Shown: positions 40,968-51,278, numbered from the stretch's first letter. The stretch is 64,000 nucleotides of DNA from Bacteroidales bacterium (GCA_017961175.1 JAGCXV010000064.1:1-64000), one strand, 5' to 3'. The notes: generated from the sequence alone by a model not told the origin. Translations and numbers: made by a program.

Positions 40968-42659
40968 TCAATAGGTAAACACGCTGTCGCCGATGAATTC
41001 CCTAAGGACGGATGTAGGAGGAACCGCCTTCATTTCTTCTGGGGTGAGGGCAACCATACGTCCGAGGAAGTTAAGCAGCCTGAGGCTTTCCGCATAGGCA
41101 TAGCTCATCGGTGAGATCCTTCTGAGAAGAGGCTCTGCAAAATACTTGAGCAGAGGCAGTTCGTAAAGCAGGGAGGCGTTGAACATTATGTCTGCGTTTT
41201 CCTGGAAAGGGAAGATGTTCTTCCTCTCTCCGGCAATTACGCTTGGCCAGCGCATTATGGTTTCCTCAGCACTGTATCCACGGAAATAATGGTCTCTGAC
41301 CATACGCCTTAGCATTCTGTTGTCCGTAGTCGAGATATAGTTGTTTTCGTCTATGGAAAGAGAGGTGAGGGCAGAAGCGTAAACCTTGAATTTCCTTTCA
41401 TCCGGAATCCTTTCCGTAAGGACCGGGTTCAAAGCATGGATACCCTCCATGACCAGCACGTCTCCGTCATTGAGCCTTATGGAATTATTGGAAAGTGTAC
41501 TCTTTCCCGTCTGGAAATCGAACTTAGGAATTCTCACCTCCTCTCCGTTGAGGAGTTTGGTGAGATGGTCGTTGAGCATCTCGAGGTTAAGGGCATATAC
41601 GCTTTCAAAATCATATTCTCCCTTTTCGTCCCTTGGGGTCAGCTCCCTGTCTACAAAGTAGTCATCCATTCCGAGAACTACCGGATTCAGTCCCAGAATC
41701 TTCATCTGAAGGGCTATCCTCTTGGAAGTTGTAGTCTTTCCGGAAGAAGACGGGCCGGCTATCAGGACCAACTTGACATCCTCTCTTCTTTCTCCGATCT
41801 TGTCCGCTATCCTGGCGTATTTTCTTTCATGAAGGGCCTCGCAAAGGGAGATGGCGATTTTGCCGTACCCCGTGTTTATGGCTTCGTTCACTGTGGCGAT
41901 ATCCCTTACTCCGAGGACGTTGCACCAGTTGCTGTACTCCTCGAAAATCTCTGCCAGCTTTTTCTGGTATCTCTGCGGAGGAAGGTCATAAGGAGCTTCC
42001 GGCTCCGGAGACTGGAGGCAGAATCCCTCGCTGTAAAGCTTGATGCTCCATCTGTCCAGGTCTCCTGTAGAATAAACCATAGGGCCGTAGAAATAATCTC
42101 CGTAACCATCCATATAGTACAGGGTTACAAAGAAGTCTCCGGTCATCTCGGTAAGGCGTGCCTTGGCGTACTGGCCGTGTTCGCGGAAGAGGCTGATGGC
42201 TCCGGAGTTTGTTCTCTTGGTCTTTACAAAAGGAAGGTCTTGCTTTACAAGTTCCCACATCCTCTTCTTGACGGCGCCGAGTTCTTCTTCCGTCATCGGA
42301 ATGGTCTTGGAGAAATCTTCCCTTGTCCTGAGTTCTCCGTACTGCCCGTTAGGAAGATGATAGTCCATGCACAGTACGCGGTCCGGGAACAGTTCGTGTA
42401 TGACTTTCTGGCACAAGAAGTTGAGGGAGCGGTTGTAGCACCTTCTTCCATCTGCGCTCCGGTATGTGATGAAATGGATAGTTGAAGCAAGATAAAGCTG
42501 GGTTCCCAGTTCTTTCAGGTCGTGGTTCACATAGGCGGCCAGCACATTCATGTTGTTCCAGTCATGGTCTATGATTTTCAGCAGCTCTTTCAGGCTGGTT
42601 CCGGCAGCAACTTCGTAATATTGATTGTTGTTTGAGCAATATACCCTTACTTTTTCCAT
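40968..42659 (-). CDS. TGS-domain nucleoside (uridine-like) kinase
   Basis: The 563-residue protein has an N-terminal TGS-like domain (EVAAGTSLKELL), a threonyl-tRNA synthetase editing-like second domain (about 60-230), and a C-terminal P-loop kinase with GPSSSGKTTTSKRIA and DDYFVDRELTPRDE. Bacteroidota members of this fusion are annotated nucleoside kinase. The combination of tRNA-synthetase-like domains with a uridine-kinase domain is established in the family, but its purpose is unclear. It lies 35 bp after uvrA and 22 bp before the DUF4923 gene. Confidence 0.92.
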   Translation of the reverse strand: MEKVRVYCSNNNQYYEVAAGTSLKELLKIIDHDWNNMNVLAAYVNHDLKELGTQLYLASTIHFITYRSADGRRCYNRSLNFLCQKVIHELFPDRVLCMDYHLPNGQYGELRTREDFSKTIPMTEEELGAVKKRMWELVKQDLPFVKTKRTNSGAISLFREHGQYAKARLTEMTGDFFVTLYYMDGYGDYFYGPMVYSTGDLDRWSIKLYSEGFCLQSPEPEAPYDLPPQRYQKKLAEIFEEYSNWCNVLGVRDIATVNEAINTGYGKIAISLCEALHERKYARIADKIGERREDVKLVLIAGPSSSGKTTTSKRIALQMKILGLNPVVLGMDDYFVDRELTPRDEKGEYDFESVYALNLEMLNDHLTKLLNGEEVRIPKFDFQTGKSTLSNNSIRLNDGDVLVMEGIHALNPVLTERIPDERKFKVYASALTSLSIDENNYISTTDNRMLRRMVRDHYFRGYSAEETIMRWPSVIAGERKNIFPFQENADIMFNASLLYELPLLKYFAEPLLRRISPMSYAYAESLRLLNFLGRMVALTPEEMKAVPPTSVLREFIGDSVFTY

Positions 42660-42694
42660 ATATCTTTTTGTTTGCAGAATGCTAAGTTATGAAT

Positions 42695-45532
42695 CTATTT
42701 TGAATTGAGCAGTTCCTTAAGATATTTTCCCGTTACGCTGCCCTTGTCTTTTGATACTTTTTCTGGAGTTCCCTCGGCGATGATCTTTCCTCCGCCCTTA
42801 CCGCCTTCAGGCCCCATATCTATCAGCCAGTCCACGCTCTTGAGTACATCCAGGTTATGCTCTATTATCACGACGGTATTTCCCTTGTCCACGATTTTCT
42901 GGAGAACTCCCAGAAGCACCTTGATGTCCTCGAAGTGGAGGCCGGTGGTAGGCTCGTCCAGAAGGAAGATGGAACTTCCGGTGTCTTTCTTGGAAAGTTC
43001 AGCCGCCAGCTTTACCCTCTGGCTTTCTCCGCCGCTGAGGGTGGTGGATGGCTGGCCGAGCTTGACATAGCCTAGACCTACGTCTTCCATAGCCTTGAGT
43101 TTCTGGGTGATGGATGGGATGTGGGAGAAGAATTCCACGGCCTCGGAAATTGTCATTTCCAGCACATCGTTGATGTTCTTTCCCTTGTATTTCACCTCCA
43201 GGGTTTCCGCATTGTAGCGCTTTCCACGGCACTCCTTGCAGGTTACATAGACGCTAGGGAGATAGTGCATCTCTATGGTCTCCACGCCGGCTCCCTTGCA
43301 CACCTCGCATCTTCCGCCTTTGATGTTGAAGGAGAACCGTCCGGCCTTGAATCCCCTGATCTGGGCATCCGGAGTTTTCTCGAAGAGTTTCCTTATGTCC
43401 AAGAACACGTTTACGTAAGTTGCCGGATTGGATCTCGGGGTTCGGCCGATAGGGGCCTGGTCCACGACGATAACCTTGTCTATGTTCTTGAGCCCGTCTA
43501 TGCCGGAGTATGGCAGGGCCCTTTCTGACGAGCGGTAGAAATGATTTGTCAGAACAGGCTTCAGTGTCTGGTTTATCAGGGATGATTTTCCGCTGCCGCT
43601 GACGCCGCTGATTCCCACGAAGCATCCCAGCGGTATCTTGATTGTTACATCCTTTAGGTTGTTGCCCTTTGCACCGGACAGAGTCAGGAATTTGCCGTTT
43701 CCAGTCCTTCTTGAGGACGGAATTTCTATCTTGCGTATGCCCCTGAGGTATTCTGCCGTAAGGCTTCCAAGTTTCCTGACCTTTGCCAAAGGCATCTTCT
43801 TAAGTTCCTCCACCGTGGTGTTAAGCAAAAGTTCTCCGCCCTTGCTTCCCGCTCCCGGGCCAAGATCTATGAGGCGGTCGCAGCTGAGCATGGTTTCAAG
43901 GTCGTGTTCGACCACCATGACGGAATTGCCCTCATCGCGGAGCTTCTTCAGGGAATTGATGAGTTTGATATTGTCTCTCTGGTGGAGGCCTATGCTTGGC
44001 TCGTCCAGAATGTAATGCACGTTCACGAGGCGGCTTCCGATCTGGGTGGCAAGCCTTATTCTCTGGCTTTCCCCGCCGCTGAGAGTTGCCGTTGCCCTGT
44101 CCAGGGACAGGTAGTCCAGACCTACCGCGCTGAGGAATCCGACCCTGTCCGTGAGTTCCTTTATGATATCTCTTGCTATGAGTTTCTGTCTGCTGTCCAG
44201 CTTTTTCGGAAGGCTGGCAATCCATTCCTTGAGGGAGGAAACATCCATTGCCGCAACCTCGGAGATGTTCTTTCCGTCTATCTTGAAGTAAAGCGCTTCT
44301 TTCTTGAGCCTGGTTCCGTTACATTCCGGACAAGGGATTTCTTCAATGAACCTTTCCTTGAGGGTTTTCTTTCCGTGAGGCTCATCTTCCTCTTCCCCGT
44401 CCTTGAGCTTGGCTGCCGCTCCCGGGAAGGAAGCCAGGAGGGTTCCGTCCGCAAGGTTTACCCGGAAGAGTTCCTGAGTTCCGTAAAGGATCATGTTAAG
44501 AACATCTTCAGGAAGGTCTCTGATAGGTGTGTTGAGGGAGAATCCGTACTTTCTGGCCATTGCCTCCAGTATGCGGAAAGTGTCTGAATCCTTGTACTTT
44601 CCAATAGGAACGATTCCACCTCCGTTTATGGTTTTGGAAGAATCGGGGATGATCCTTTCCATATCTATGCGGGTGATGTAGCCAAGTCCCTTGCATTTTG
44701 GGCAGGCTCCCTGAGGGGAGTTGAAGGAGAAGGTGAACGGAGCCGGTTCCGGCAGAGATTCCCCGCTGTCCTCATCCATCAGGTGCATGGAGAAAAACCT
44801 CAGGGCGTCGTCTTCCTTTCCCTGACGGATTATCGCGATGGTTCCCTTGCCCCTTTCCAGGGCGGTGTTGATGGAGGCGTATATCCTTTTGCTGTCTTTC
44901 TGGGCCGGGATAATCTTGTCAACCACCAGTTCTATGAAGTGGATCTTGTAGCGGTCCAGCGGCTTTACATCAGCCAGTTCCTTTATCTCTCCGTCTATCC
45001 TCACCTGTGTGAACCCTTTCTTCAGCAGGCTGTCCATCAGGTCCTTGTAATGGCCCTTACGCCCGATTACAAGAGGAGAGAGCAGGTAGCATTTTTCATT
45101 TTCATACTCTGCGATGACAAGCTGGCATATCTGCTCCGCAGTGTATTTGACCAGTTTCTTTCCGGTAACCGGGGAGTAGGCGTCGGATGCCCTGGCGTAC
45201 AGAAGGCGGAGGAAGTCATAGATTTCAGTGATGGTTCCCACCGTAGAGCGAGGGTTGCTGCCGGTGGTTTTCTGCTCGATGGCGATTATCGGGCTGAGGC
45301 CCGTGATGCTCTCCACGGCAGGGCGTTCCAGTATGCCGATAAATTGCCTGGCGTATGCGGACAAGGTTTCCATATAGCGCCTCTGCCCCTCAGCATAGAT
45401 GGTATCGAAGGCAAGCGTGGACTTTCCGCTTCCACTCAGTCCGGTAATGACGACAAACTTGTTCCGGGGAACCGAAACGTCGATACCCTTAAGATTGTGT
45501 TCCCTTGCCCCTATGACCTGAATCTCGTCCAT
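42695..45532 (-). CDS. uvrA: Excinuclease ABC subunit A
   Basis: UvrA detects bulky DNA damage with UvrB. The 945-residue protein has two ABC ATPase modules (GLSGSGKST near residue 33 and GVSGSGKSS near 645), each with LSGGESQR and LDEP motifs. Zinc cysteines are present in [17 protein letters not shown] and CEVCKGAG. The length is normal. Its start shares one base with the stop of the metallo-beta-lactamase gene (TAATG). Confidence 0.98.
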   Translation of the reverse strand: MDEIQVIGAREHNLKGIDVSVPRNKFVVITGLSGSGKSTLAFDTIYAEGQRRYMETLSAYARQFIGILERPAVESITGLSPIIAIEQKTTGSNPRSTVGTITEIYDFLRLLYARASDAYSPVTGKKLVKYTAEQICQLVIAEYENEKCYLLSPLVIGRKGHYKDLMDSLLKKGFTQVRIDGEIKELADVKPLDRYKIHFIELVVDKIIPAQKDSKRIYASINTALERGKGTIAIIRQGKEDDALRFFSMHLMDEDSGESLPEPAPFTFSFNSPQGACPKCKGLGYITRIDMERIIPDSSKTINGGGIVPIGKYKDSDTFRILEAMARKYGFSLNTPIRDLPEDVLNMILYGTQELFRVNLADGTLLASFPGAAAKLKDGEEEDEPHGKKTLKERFIEEIPCPECNGTRLKKEALYFKIDGKNISEVAAMDVSSLKEWIASLPKKLDSRQKLIARDIIKELTDRVGFLSAVGLDYLSLDRATATLSGGESQRIRLATQIGSRLVNVHYILDEPSIGLHQRDNIKLINSLKKLRDEGNSVMVVEHDLETMLSCDRLIDLGPGAGSKGGELLLNTTVEELKKMPLAKVRKLGSLTAEYLRGIRKIEIPSSRRTGNGKFLTLSGAKGNNLKDVTIKIPLGCFVGISGVSGSGKSSLINQTLKPVLTNHFYRSSERALPYSGIDGLKNIDKVIVVDQAPIGRTPRSNPATYVNVFLDIRKLFEKTPDAQIRGFKAGRFSFNIKGGRCEVCKGAGVETIEMHYLPSVYVTCKECRGKRYNAETLEVKYKGKNINDVLEMTISEAVEFFSHIPSITQKLKAMEDVGLGYVKLGQPSTTLSGGESQRVKLAAELSKKDTGSSIFLLDEPTTGLHFEDIKVLLGVLQKIVDKGNTVVIIEHNLDVLKSVDWLIDMGPEGGKGGGKIIAEGTPEKVSKDKGSVTGKYLKELLNSK

Positions 45533-46200
45533 TAAAAATCAAATCTCAGCCAGGTGTCCTTTCTCAGATACGGGTTGTGGGCCAGCTCTTCCAGCATAGT
45601 GGATTCGGGGCCGTGCCCCGGGTAGATTGTCGTGTCGTGAGGAATCAGCCTGGCAACCTTTCCGACAAGTGAATCGCACATTGCCCTGCTGTCTCCTTCC
45701 GGAAGGTCAGTCCTTCCGCAATTGCCTGCAAACAAGGTGTCTCCGGTAATGCAGATCTTGCTTTCCGGACTGTAGAAAAGAACGCTTCCCCAAGTGTGCC
45801 CCGGTGTGGAAATGACCTGCAGGGAAGAGTTTCCGAACGTAACCACATCCCCTTCGTTTATGTCAATGGTATCCAGGGACGGGTCCTCTATGTGAATCTC
45901 GAACAGCTGGCTGGTTGCCTTGGCCACCTTCAGAAGATCCTTGTCTGCCGGATGAATGTATGTCGGGATATTGTAAGTATCCGTAATAAAGCGGTTGCCC
46001 ATCACGTGGTCGAAATGCCCGTGGGTGCAGAGCAGCTTGACGGGCTTGAGCTGATTTTCCGCGATATACTGCTGAAGCCTTTCGCCTTCCCTTTTCCGGC
46101 TGATGCCCGGGTCTACGATCACACATTCTCCGCTCTCGTCCGAAAGGACATAGCAGCATTCTCTCAAATCGTTGAAATAAAACTGTTTTACTGTTATCAT
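45532..46200 (-). CDS. Metallo-beta-lactamase-fold hydrolase (glyoxalase II-like)
   Basis: The 222-residue protein has the metal motif THGHFDHVMG, a second His in TPGHTWG, Asp in CITGDTLF, and a last His in YPGHGPES. This set is typical of small glyoxalase II-type thioester hydrolases. The substrate could be S-lactoylglutathione-like thioesters or others and is not determined. The gene lies between pcm (4-bp overlap) and uvrA (1-bp overlap). Confidence 0.9.
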   Translation of the reverse strand: MITVKQFYFNDLRECCYVLSDESGECVIVDPGISRKREGERLQQYIAENQLKPVKLLCTHGHFDHVMGNRFITDTYNIPTYIHPADKDLLKVAKATSQLFEIHIEDPSLDTIDINEGDVVTFGNSSLQVISTPGHTWGSVLFYSPESKICITGDTLFAGNCGRTDLPEGDSRAMCDSLVGKVARLIPHDTTIYPGHGPESTMLEELAHNPYLRKDTWLRFDF

Positions 46201-46922
46201 ATTAAATTTTTCTTTCTCTTTTTTTCCACTCCCTTGAGCATCGGCACAAAGCTCATCCTGGAAACATCCCTTCCAACAAATTTCCCGTTGGGTTTTCTGG
46301 TAATCACTTTAAGTATCTGCTTCTTTTCGGCAACCTTCTCCTGCCCCGGCTCGTCAACCGGTATCACCATCTTTCCTCCTGGAGCAAGCTGGCGCATCAG
46401 AGTTTCCGGCAGAGAAGGAGCACCGCAGGTTACGATGATTCCGTCAAATGGAGCAAGGTCCTTCAAGCCCTCAAACCCGTCGCCGAGAAAAAGATGGATC
46501 CTCGAAACAGAAAATTCTTCTTCCGGAAACAAATAACCAGCCTCTGTCAGGTTGCTTATGGCCTTGTGGTAAAGCTCTTCCTGCCTTTCTATGGAGAAGA
46601 CTTCCGCTCCCAGATAAAAGAGCACGGCGGTCTGGTATCCGCAGCCGGTGCCTATTTCCAGAATCCTGTCTCCTGGCTTAAAGTCCAGAAGCTGTGTCTG
46701 AAAGGCTACGGTGGAAGGCTGGGATATGGTTTGCCCGGCCTCTATCGCTACCGGAATATCCTTGTATGCCAGTTCTTCCAGCCCCTCCTGCACAAACAGG
46801 TGGCGGGGAACCGCTCCAATGGCCTTCAGGACTTTTTCAGAGAACAGCCCGGTGGCTGAGAGTTCATCCACCAGAAGCCTCCTTCTGCCCTGAAAAACCA
46901 ATGTGTCATTTTTCTCTTTCAT
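46197..46922 (-). CDS. pcm: Protein-L-isoaspartate O-methyltransferase
   Basis: The enzyme methylates isoaspartyl residues so that damaged proteins can be repaired. The 241-residue protein has the SAM-binding motif EIGTGCGYQTAVL, the family motif GQTISQPSTVA before it, and IVTCGAPSLPETL after it. The C-terminus is Lys-rich. It is first in pcm-MBL hydrolase-uvrA. Its -7 box ends only 8 bp from the ATG, so the mRNA probably has almost no leader. Confidence 0.95.
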   Translation of the reverse strand: MKEKNDTLVFQGRRRLLVDELSATGLFSEKVLKAIGAVPRHLFVQEGLEELAYKDIPVAIEAGQTISQPSTVAFQTQLLDFKPGDRILEIGTGCGYQTAVLFYLGAEVFSIERQEELYHKAISNLTEAGYLFPEEEFSVSRIHLFLGDGFEGLKDLAPFDGIIVTCGAPSLPETLMRQLAPGGKMVIPVDEPGQEKVAEKKQILKVITRKPNGKFVGRDVSRMSFVPMLKGVEKKRKKNLI

Positions 46923-46928
46923 CGGTCT

Positions 46929-46960
46929 AGCAAATTTACAAGATTATTGTTAAATTTGCT
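46929..46960. promoter_or_regulatory. Perfect palindromic divergent promoter of pcm and the deoxynucleoside kinase
   Basis: AGCAAATTTA (46929-46938) and TAAATTTGCT (46951-46960) are perfect inverted 10-bp copies 12 bp apart. Each contains TAAATTTG, a -7 box, pointing to pcm on the left and to the kinase on the right. There is no TTTG at -33 for either; the space is taken by the opposing -7 box. Confidence 0.6.
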
Positions 46961-46979
46961 TGAACTTCATTCAACAGCT

Positions 46980-47603
46980 ATGCATATCGGAATCGCAGGA
47001 AACATAGGCAGCGGGAAAACGACCCTTACCGGGCTGCTTGCAAAGAATCTGGGATGGACCCCAAAGTATGAACCGGTTGAGAACAACCCTTATCTGGAAG
47101 ACTTTTACAACGACATGCCGAGATGGTCTTTCAACCTTCAGATATATTTTCTGAACAAGAGGTTCCAGGAGGTGGTCAACATCCGGAATTCCAAGGACAA
47201 TGTCATCCAGGACAGGACTATCTACGAGGATTCCTGCGTGTTTGCGCCGAACCTCCACAAGATGGGCCTGATGCCGACAAGAGACTATGACAACTACAAG
47301 GACTTGTTCTCCCTGATGATTTCCCTGGTGCAACCACCTGATCTGATGATTTATCTGCGCTCTTCCATCGAGCATCTGGTTTCCAACATCCAGAAGAGGG
47401 GACGCAAGTACGAGGAAGGAATTCGCCTGGACTATCTGAAAGGCCTCAATGACCTTTACGAGGAGTGGGCGGAAACTTACAAGGACGGAAAGCTTCTCAT
47501 CATCGATGTGGACAAGCTGGATTTCCAGAACAATCCAAAGGATCTGAGTACGATTATCGATGCCATCCAGGCAGAACTTGGAGGCTTGTTCTCAGATAAG
47601 TAG
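46980..47603 (+). CDS. Deoxynucleoside kinase
   Basis: The 207-residue enzyme phosphorylates deoxynucleosides for salvage. It has the P-loop AGNIGSGKTTLTG, the substrate motif IQDRTIYEDSCVF (the DR(S/T)-type motif of the dCK/dGK family) and the lid region NIQKRGRKYEEG. The ATG at 46980 is chosen over an upstream alternative that would lie inside the promoter. The gene is monocistronic: its stop lies 4 bp from that of the convergent EnvC-like gene. Confidence 0.93.
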   Translation: MHIGIAGNIGSGKTTLTGLLAKNLGWTPKYEPVENNPYLEDFYNDMPRWSFNLQIYFLNKRFQEVVNIRNSKDNVIQDRTIYEDSCVFAPNLHKMGLMPTRDYDNYKDLFSLMISLVQPPDLMIYLRSSIEHLVSNIQKRGRKYEEGIRLDYLKGLNDLYEEWAETYKDGKLLIIDVDKLDFQNNPKDLSTIIDAIQAELGGLFSDK

Positions 47604-47607
47604 ACTA

Positions 47608-48870
47608 TTATTTCTTAAGCCAGTTTTCAGGATTTTGCTTCTGGGTTCCCATCCAGAGCTCGAAGTGTATTTCAGGGCTTTCCTGATTTGAGTCAATGGT
47701 TCCGATAACGGAACCCTGGCTGACCTTTTGCCCGTTCTTGACGCTGACCTTGCCTATCTTGCAATAGAAGGTGAAGAATTTTCCGTGCTCCACGAGCACG
47801 CAGTTGCTGTATCCCGGAATTACAAGAATCTGCTTGACTACGCCCTCGAACACGCAGAGAACCTGGCTGCCCTTTGGAGCAGCGATGTTTACTCCGTTGT
47901 TGAACGGAAGCTTTACTCCCTTGATTGTCGGGTGAGGATGCTCTCCGAAGCCTTCCACTATCATGCCCCGCTTGACAGGCCACGGGAGATTTCCCTTGTT
48001 GCTTTCGAAAGAGCCGCTGAGCTTGGCACTCTCAGGGGTCTCCGAGTATGTCTTCGAAGAGGAAGGAGTCTTGCCTCCGCTCTTTTTCGCCGAGGATTCA
48101 GCCTTCTTCCTTTCAGCGGCGATTGCCTGGGAGATGAGCTTTTCTATCTCCTTGTTCAGCCGGTCTGCCTGCTGCTTTTTCTTCTGGAGTTCCTGTGTAT
48201 ATTTCTTCTGCTGCTTGGCAAGGGTATTGGCGTAGGCCTTGGACTTGTCCTGGTCCTGCTTGAGGCGGTTGTACTCTTCCGTCTTCTCGTGCTGGTCCTT
48301 TATCTTTTCCGCCTGGAGATGGGAAAGTTCGCTGCGTTCTGCCTCTATCTTCTTGCTTTCCTCCTTGATTGCGGTGGCCAGGGAGGAAAGTGAGGACGAG
48401 TACTTTTTAAGATAGCTCCACCTGCGGTATCCCTGTTCCACGTTTTCAGAAGCGATGATATACATGAACCATTTGCGGGAATCGCGGTTGCGGTAGGCTT
48501 TGATAACCATCCTGCGGTAGGATGCTTTCAGGCTGTCCAGTTTGGCATTCAGGATCTCAAGGGCCTTTGTCTTGTCGGAGATCTGCATTCCCTGGCGGTT
48601 AATGTCTTCCTCAAGGCGGTCGATGAGCTTTCTTCTGGTCTCCACCTTCTTGTTCAGGAGCTTGAGCTCGGAGAGGGTGTTCTGCCTTTGCTTCTTGGTC
48701 TCCGATATCTGCTTGTCCAGGAACTTGATGTCATCCTGGAGCTTTCCGGCTTCCTTTTTCTTGCTCTCGATGGTTTTGTTCTGGGCAAAGGCGCTTTGAG
48801 GCGCTGCAATGAAAAACAAACCGGCAGCGGCCGCCAAAACGCAGAAATATGTTTTTATGCCCCAAGTCAT
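47608..48870 (-). CDS. EnvC-like murein hydrolase activator with degenerate M23/LytM domain
   Basis: The 420-residue protein has a signal peptide (ending SAFAQ, residue 30), a long coiled coil (about 30-250) and a C-terminal LytM/M23 domain. The zinc ligands are lost: NNGVNIAAPKG has Asn for both the first His and the Asp, and EIHFELW keeps only one His. In EnvC and NlpD such degenerate domains activate amidases instead of cutting peptidoglycan, so an activator role at division is inferred. It overlaps the TPR gene by 4 bp. Confidence 0.9.
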   Translation of the reverse strand: MTWGIKTYFCVLAAAAGLFFIAAPQSAFAQNKTIESKKKEAGKLQDDIKFLDKQISETKKQRQNTLSELKLLNKKVETRRKLIDRLEEDINRQGMQISDKTKALEILNAKLDSLKASYRRMVIKAYRNRDSRKWFMYIIASENVEQGYRRWSYLKKYSSSLSSLATAIKEESKKIEAERSELSHLQAEKIKDQHEKTEEYNRLKQDQDKSKAYANTLAKQQKKYTQELQKKKQQADRLNKEIEKLISQAIAAERKKAESSAKKSGGKTPSSSKTYSETPESAKLSGSFESNKGNLPWPVKRGMIVEGFGEHPHPTIKGVKLPFNNGVNIAAPKGSQVLCVFEGVVKQILVIPGYSNCVLVEHGKFFTFYCKIGKVSVKNGQKVSQGSVIGTIDSNQESPEIHFELWMGTQKQNPENWLKK

Positions 48871-50606
48871 CGTGTTGCAGCCTCCAGCCTTCCCGTAAGT
48901 TTGTCCACCTCTGCCTGGTCTCCGCTTTCGGCAGCTTTCAGGAGGGCTTTCTTGTAATAGATTACCGCTATGTCAAATTCGCCGAGGGATGCCAGAACGT
49001 CACCATAGCGGGTAAGGATTCCGCAGTCATCGCTGCCGCCGTATGCCACAGCCTGCTGCAGGTATTTCTTTGCCTGCTCCTTGTCTCCGGCAAGGAAGAG
49101 GACCCATCCGTAGGTATCCAGATAATGGTATTCTCCTGAACTGTTATCCACTGCTGCCTTTGCCATCTGGACAGCTCTCTGGAGATCTTTCTTTGCCGGC
49201 ATCTGCCCTTTGTTGCCGGTGGCCAGATACCAGGCGTAATTGTTCAGTACGGCAGGATCCTTAGGGTTAAGTTTCAAGGCCTTGTCATAATATTTGAAAG
49301 CTGTCTTGTCGTCCTTCTTGCTGTGGTACATGTCTCCCACAAGGGAATATATCTGAAGCAGGAGAGTGGTGTCTTTCTCTTTCCTTACCGCCTTTTCCTG
49401 GGAAAGGAAGGTCGCGATGGCCTGGTCATACTTGTTCAGGTTGTATTCTGCCATTCCCTTGAACTGGAAAAGGTCTGCGGCCTGGTCCGGGAACAGGACC
49501 ATAGACGAGTCCACGAAACTCTCCAGCCTTTCCCAGTTCTGTGAACTGTAGAGGAAGCTGAGCATATTGCCTCTGAGATACCGGTCTTCCGGATAATATT
49601 TCAGGATGCCGTTGAGAACCTTGCCGGCCTTTTCTGTCTCTCCCGAGCGGGAAAGGTAGATGGCGCTGGTTATCGCAGCGCTGCTGTCCGCCGGGTCTGC
49701 CTGGGCAAGCTCCATAAGGCAGTCCGCCATGCCTTCCCTGTACTGCTGGTAGAAGACAGGATTCTTCATTGCCTCTTCCAGATGCGCTTTCTTGATGTTG
49801 AAGTCAGCCTCCCGGTTTCCGAGGAAAGACTTCAGGTAGATAAGGTACATTCCGTAGTTTTTCTGGCGTCGGTAAGTCTGCATCTTTCCATAGAGGGCCG
49901 GTACATAATCCGGCTCTGCGTCCAGGGCCTTGTTGTACCATACCAGGGCCAGGGAGTCTTTTCCGCTTCCGGCATAAAGGTCTGCGATGTAGCCCTCATA
50001 GAGAGAATTCGGCATCTTGTCATCCGCGTCTATCAGTGCCTGGAGGGCTTTTTCCGATTCTCCCTGGGATGAGTATATGCGGAAGCGCGTCATTACGGAA
50101 GCTTCATTAGGACCGGTCTTCTGCTCCAGCTTGTCTGCCAGTGCCAGGGCCTTGTCCTGCATTCCCCTTGGAACATAAAGGTTGATAAGGCTGAGGTAAG
50201 GCTCACTCTTGGATGGGAACCGGTCCACCAGCTTTTCAAACAGCTTTATTGCTGCGGGCGTGTCGTTGTTCTGCAGATAGACAGCCCCGAGGGTTGCCAG
50301 GTAATAGTAGTTGGCAGAATCCAGTGCAACGGCAGCAGTCAGGTCTTTTTCCGCTTCCTCTATGTCCATTTCCACCAGCGCCACCTTGGCCAGCATATAG
50401 TAGGCGGCATCGTTGCCCGGGTTAAAAGCTATGGCCTGGCGGCAAAGTATCTTCACGCTGTCTGCCTGGTGGTTATTGTATGCCATCTGTGCTGAGATCA
50501 TGCAGGAATCGCTTTTGGACACGGATAAAACATCCTGCGCCCTGAGGGCGGGGGATAAAAGCACGGATAACAGGCACAAAGGAAATATGGCAATCAGGCG
50601 TCTCAT
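48867..50606 (-). CDS. Exported TPR-repeat protein
   Basis: The 579-residue protein has a signal peptide ending near LRAQ (residue 24) and then about a dozen tetratricopeptide-like repeats through the whole length, for example AAYYMLAKVALVEMDIEEAEKDL and DKALKLNPKDPAVLNNYAWYLA read in short segments. It is a protein-binding scaffold of the periplasm or outer membrane. It is cotranscribed with the EnvC-like activator, so a role in envelope assembly is plausible. The -7 box ends 11 bp from the ATG. Confidence 0.88.
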   Translation of the reverse strand: MRRLIAIFPLCLLSVLLSPALRAQDVLSVSKSDSCMISAQMAYNNHQADSVKILCRQAIAFNPGNDAAYYMLAKVALVEMDIEEAEKDLTAAVALDSANYYYLATLGAVYLQNNDTPAAIKLFEKLVDRFPSKSEPYLSLINLYVPRGMQDKALALADKLEQKTGPNEASVMTRFRIYSSQGESEKALQALIDADDKMPNSLYEGYIADLYAGSGKDSLALVWYNKALDAEPDYVPALYGKMQTYRRQKNYGMYLIYLKSFLGNREADFNIKKAHLEEAMKNPVFYQQYREGMADCLMELAQADPADSSAAITSAIYLSRSGETEKAGKVLNGILKYYPEDRYLRGNMLSFLYSSQNWERLESFVDSSMVLFPDQAADLFQFKGMAEYNLNKYDQAIATFLSQEKAVRKEKDTTLLLQIYSLVGDMYHSKKDDKTAFKYYDKALKLNPKDPAVLNNYAWYLATGNKGQMPAKKDLQRAVQMAKAAVDNSSGEYHYLDTYGWVLFLAGDKEQAKKYLQQAVAYGGSDDCGILTRYGDVLASLGEFDIAVIYYKKALLKAAESGDQAEVDKLTGRLEAATR

Positions 50607-50616
50607 ATCATCAGGA

Positions 50617-50645
50617 CAAAAATAACAAATAATGTGCTAAATTTG
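50617..50645. promoter_or_regulatory. Mirrored divergent promoter of the TPR gene and the ECF sigma gene
   Basis: CAAAAATA (50617-50624) reads TATTTTTG leftward and TAAATTTG (50638-50645) reads rightward. Both match TAnnTTTG and are 13 bp apart. The rightward box is 39 bp from the sigma-factor ATG. A second weaker box (TAATTTGC, 50671) lies closer to that gene. Confidence 0.5.
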
Positions 50646-50684
50646 TTTTTCCATTGCAACCTTCGGGCGGTAATTTGCATCTTA

Positions 50685-51257
50685 ATGTCAGACAACAAAA
50701 AGACACGGGAACAGCCGGATCCTTATTCCGATCTTGTGGCACGCTGCCGCAAACAGGAAAGAAAGGCGCAAAGGGAGCTTTATGACAAGCTCTCTGTGAG
50801 GATGTTCCCCGTTTGTCTGCGCTATATGGGAGAGAGGGAGAAAGCCAAGGACGTGCTTCACGACGGCTTCATAACCCTTTTCTCAAAGCTGGGAGACTAC
50901 CGCGGAGAAGGTATGTTCGAAGGCTGGGCGAGAAGGATATTCGTTACCGCCTGCCTGATGCAGATCCGCAAGACAGACATCCTCAAGCAAACGGTGCAGA
51001 TAGACGGAGAAACTCCGACGGCGGGCTCTTCCCTGGAACTTGACCCGCAGGAGACGGCAAAACTGGATGCCGACAGGCTGATGGAGCTGATCGTTTCCAT
51101 GCCGGAAGGGTTCAGGACGGTGTTCAACCTCTATGCGATAGAGGGATATTCGCACAAGGAAATAGCGGAAACGCTAGGTCTGAGCGAAGGAGGATGCCGC
51201 TCACAGCTCAGCCGCGCAAGGGTCTGGCTTCAGGAGAGACTGAAGAAAATAAAATGA
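50685..51257 (+). CDS. ECF-type RNA polymerase sigma factor
   Basis: The 190-residue protein has sigma region 2 (YDKLSVRMFPVCLRYM to FEGWARRIFVTACL, residues about 30-95) and region 4 (YSHKEIAETLGLSEGGCRSQ, about 150-185). No region 3 is present, as in ECF factors. The ATG at 50685 is chosen; an upstream frame has no family match. The next gene starts 21 bp downstream and looks like its membrane-bound partner. Confidence 0.94.
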   Translation: MSDNKKTREQPDPYSDLVARCRKQERKAQRELYDKLSVRMFPVCLRYMGEREKAKDVLHDGFITLFSKLGDYRGEGMFEGWARRIFVTACLMQIRKTDILKQTVQIDGETPTAGSSLELDPQETAKLDADRLMELIVSMPEGFRTVFNLYAIEGYSHKEIAETLGLSEGGCRSQLSRARVWLQERLKKIK

Positions 51258-51278
51258 CGTGTCTAAAATTATAGTGAT

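Noticed and set aside
41436..42485. 349-codon plus-strand frame inside the nucleoside kinase gene
   Set aside because: Antisense shadow of a conserved three-domain protein; no supporting motif.
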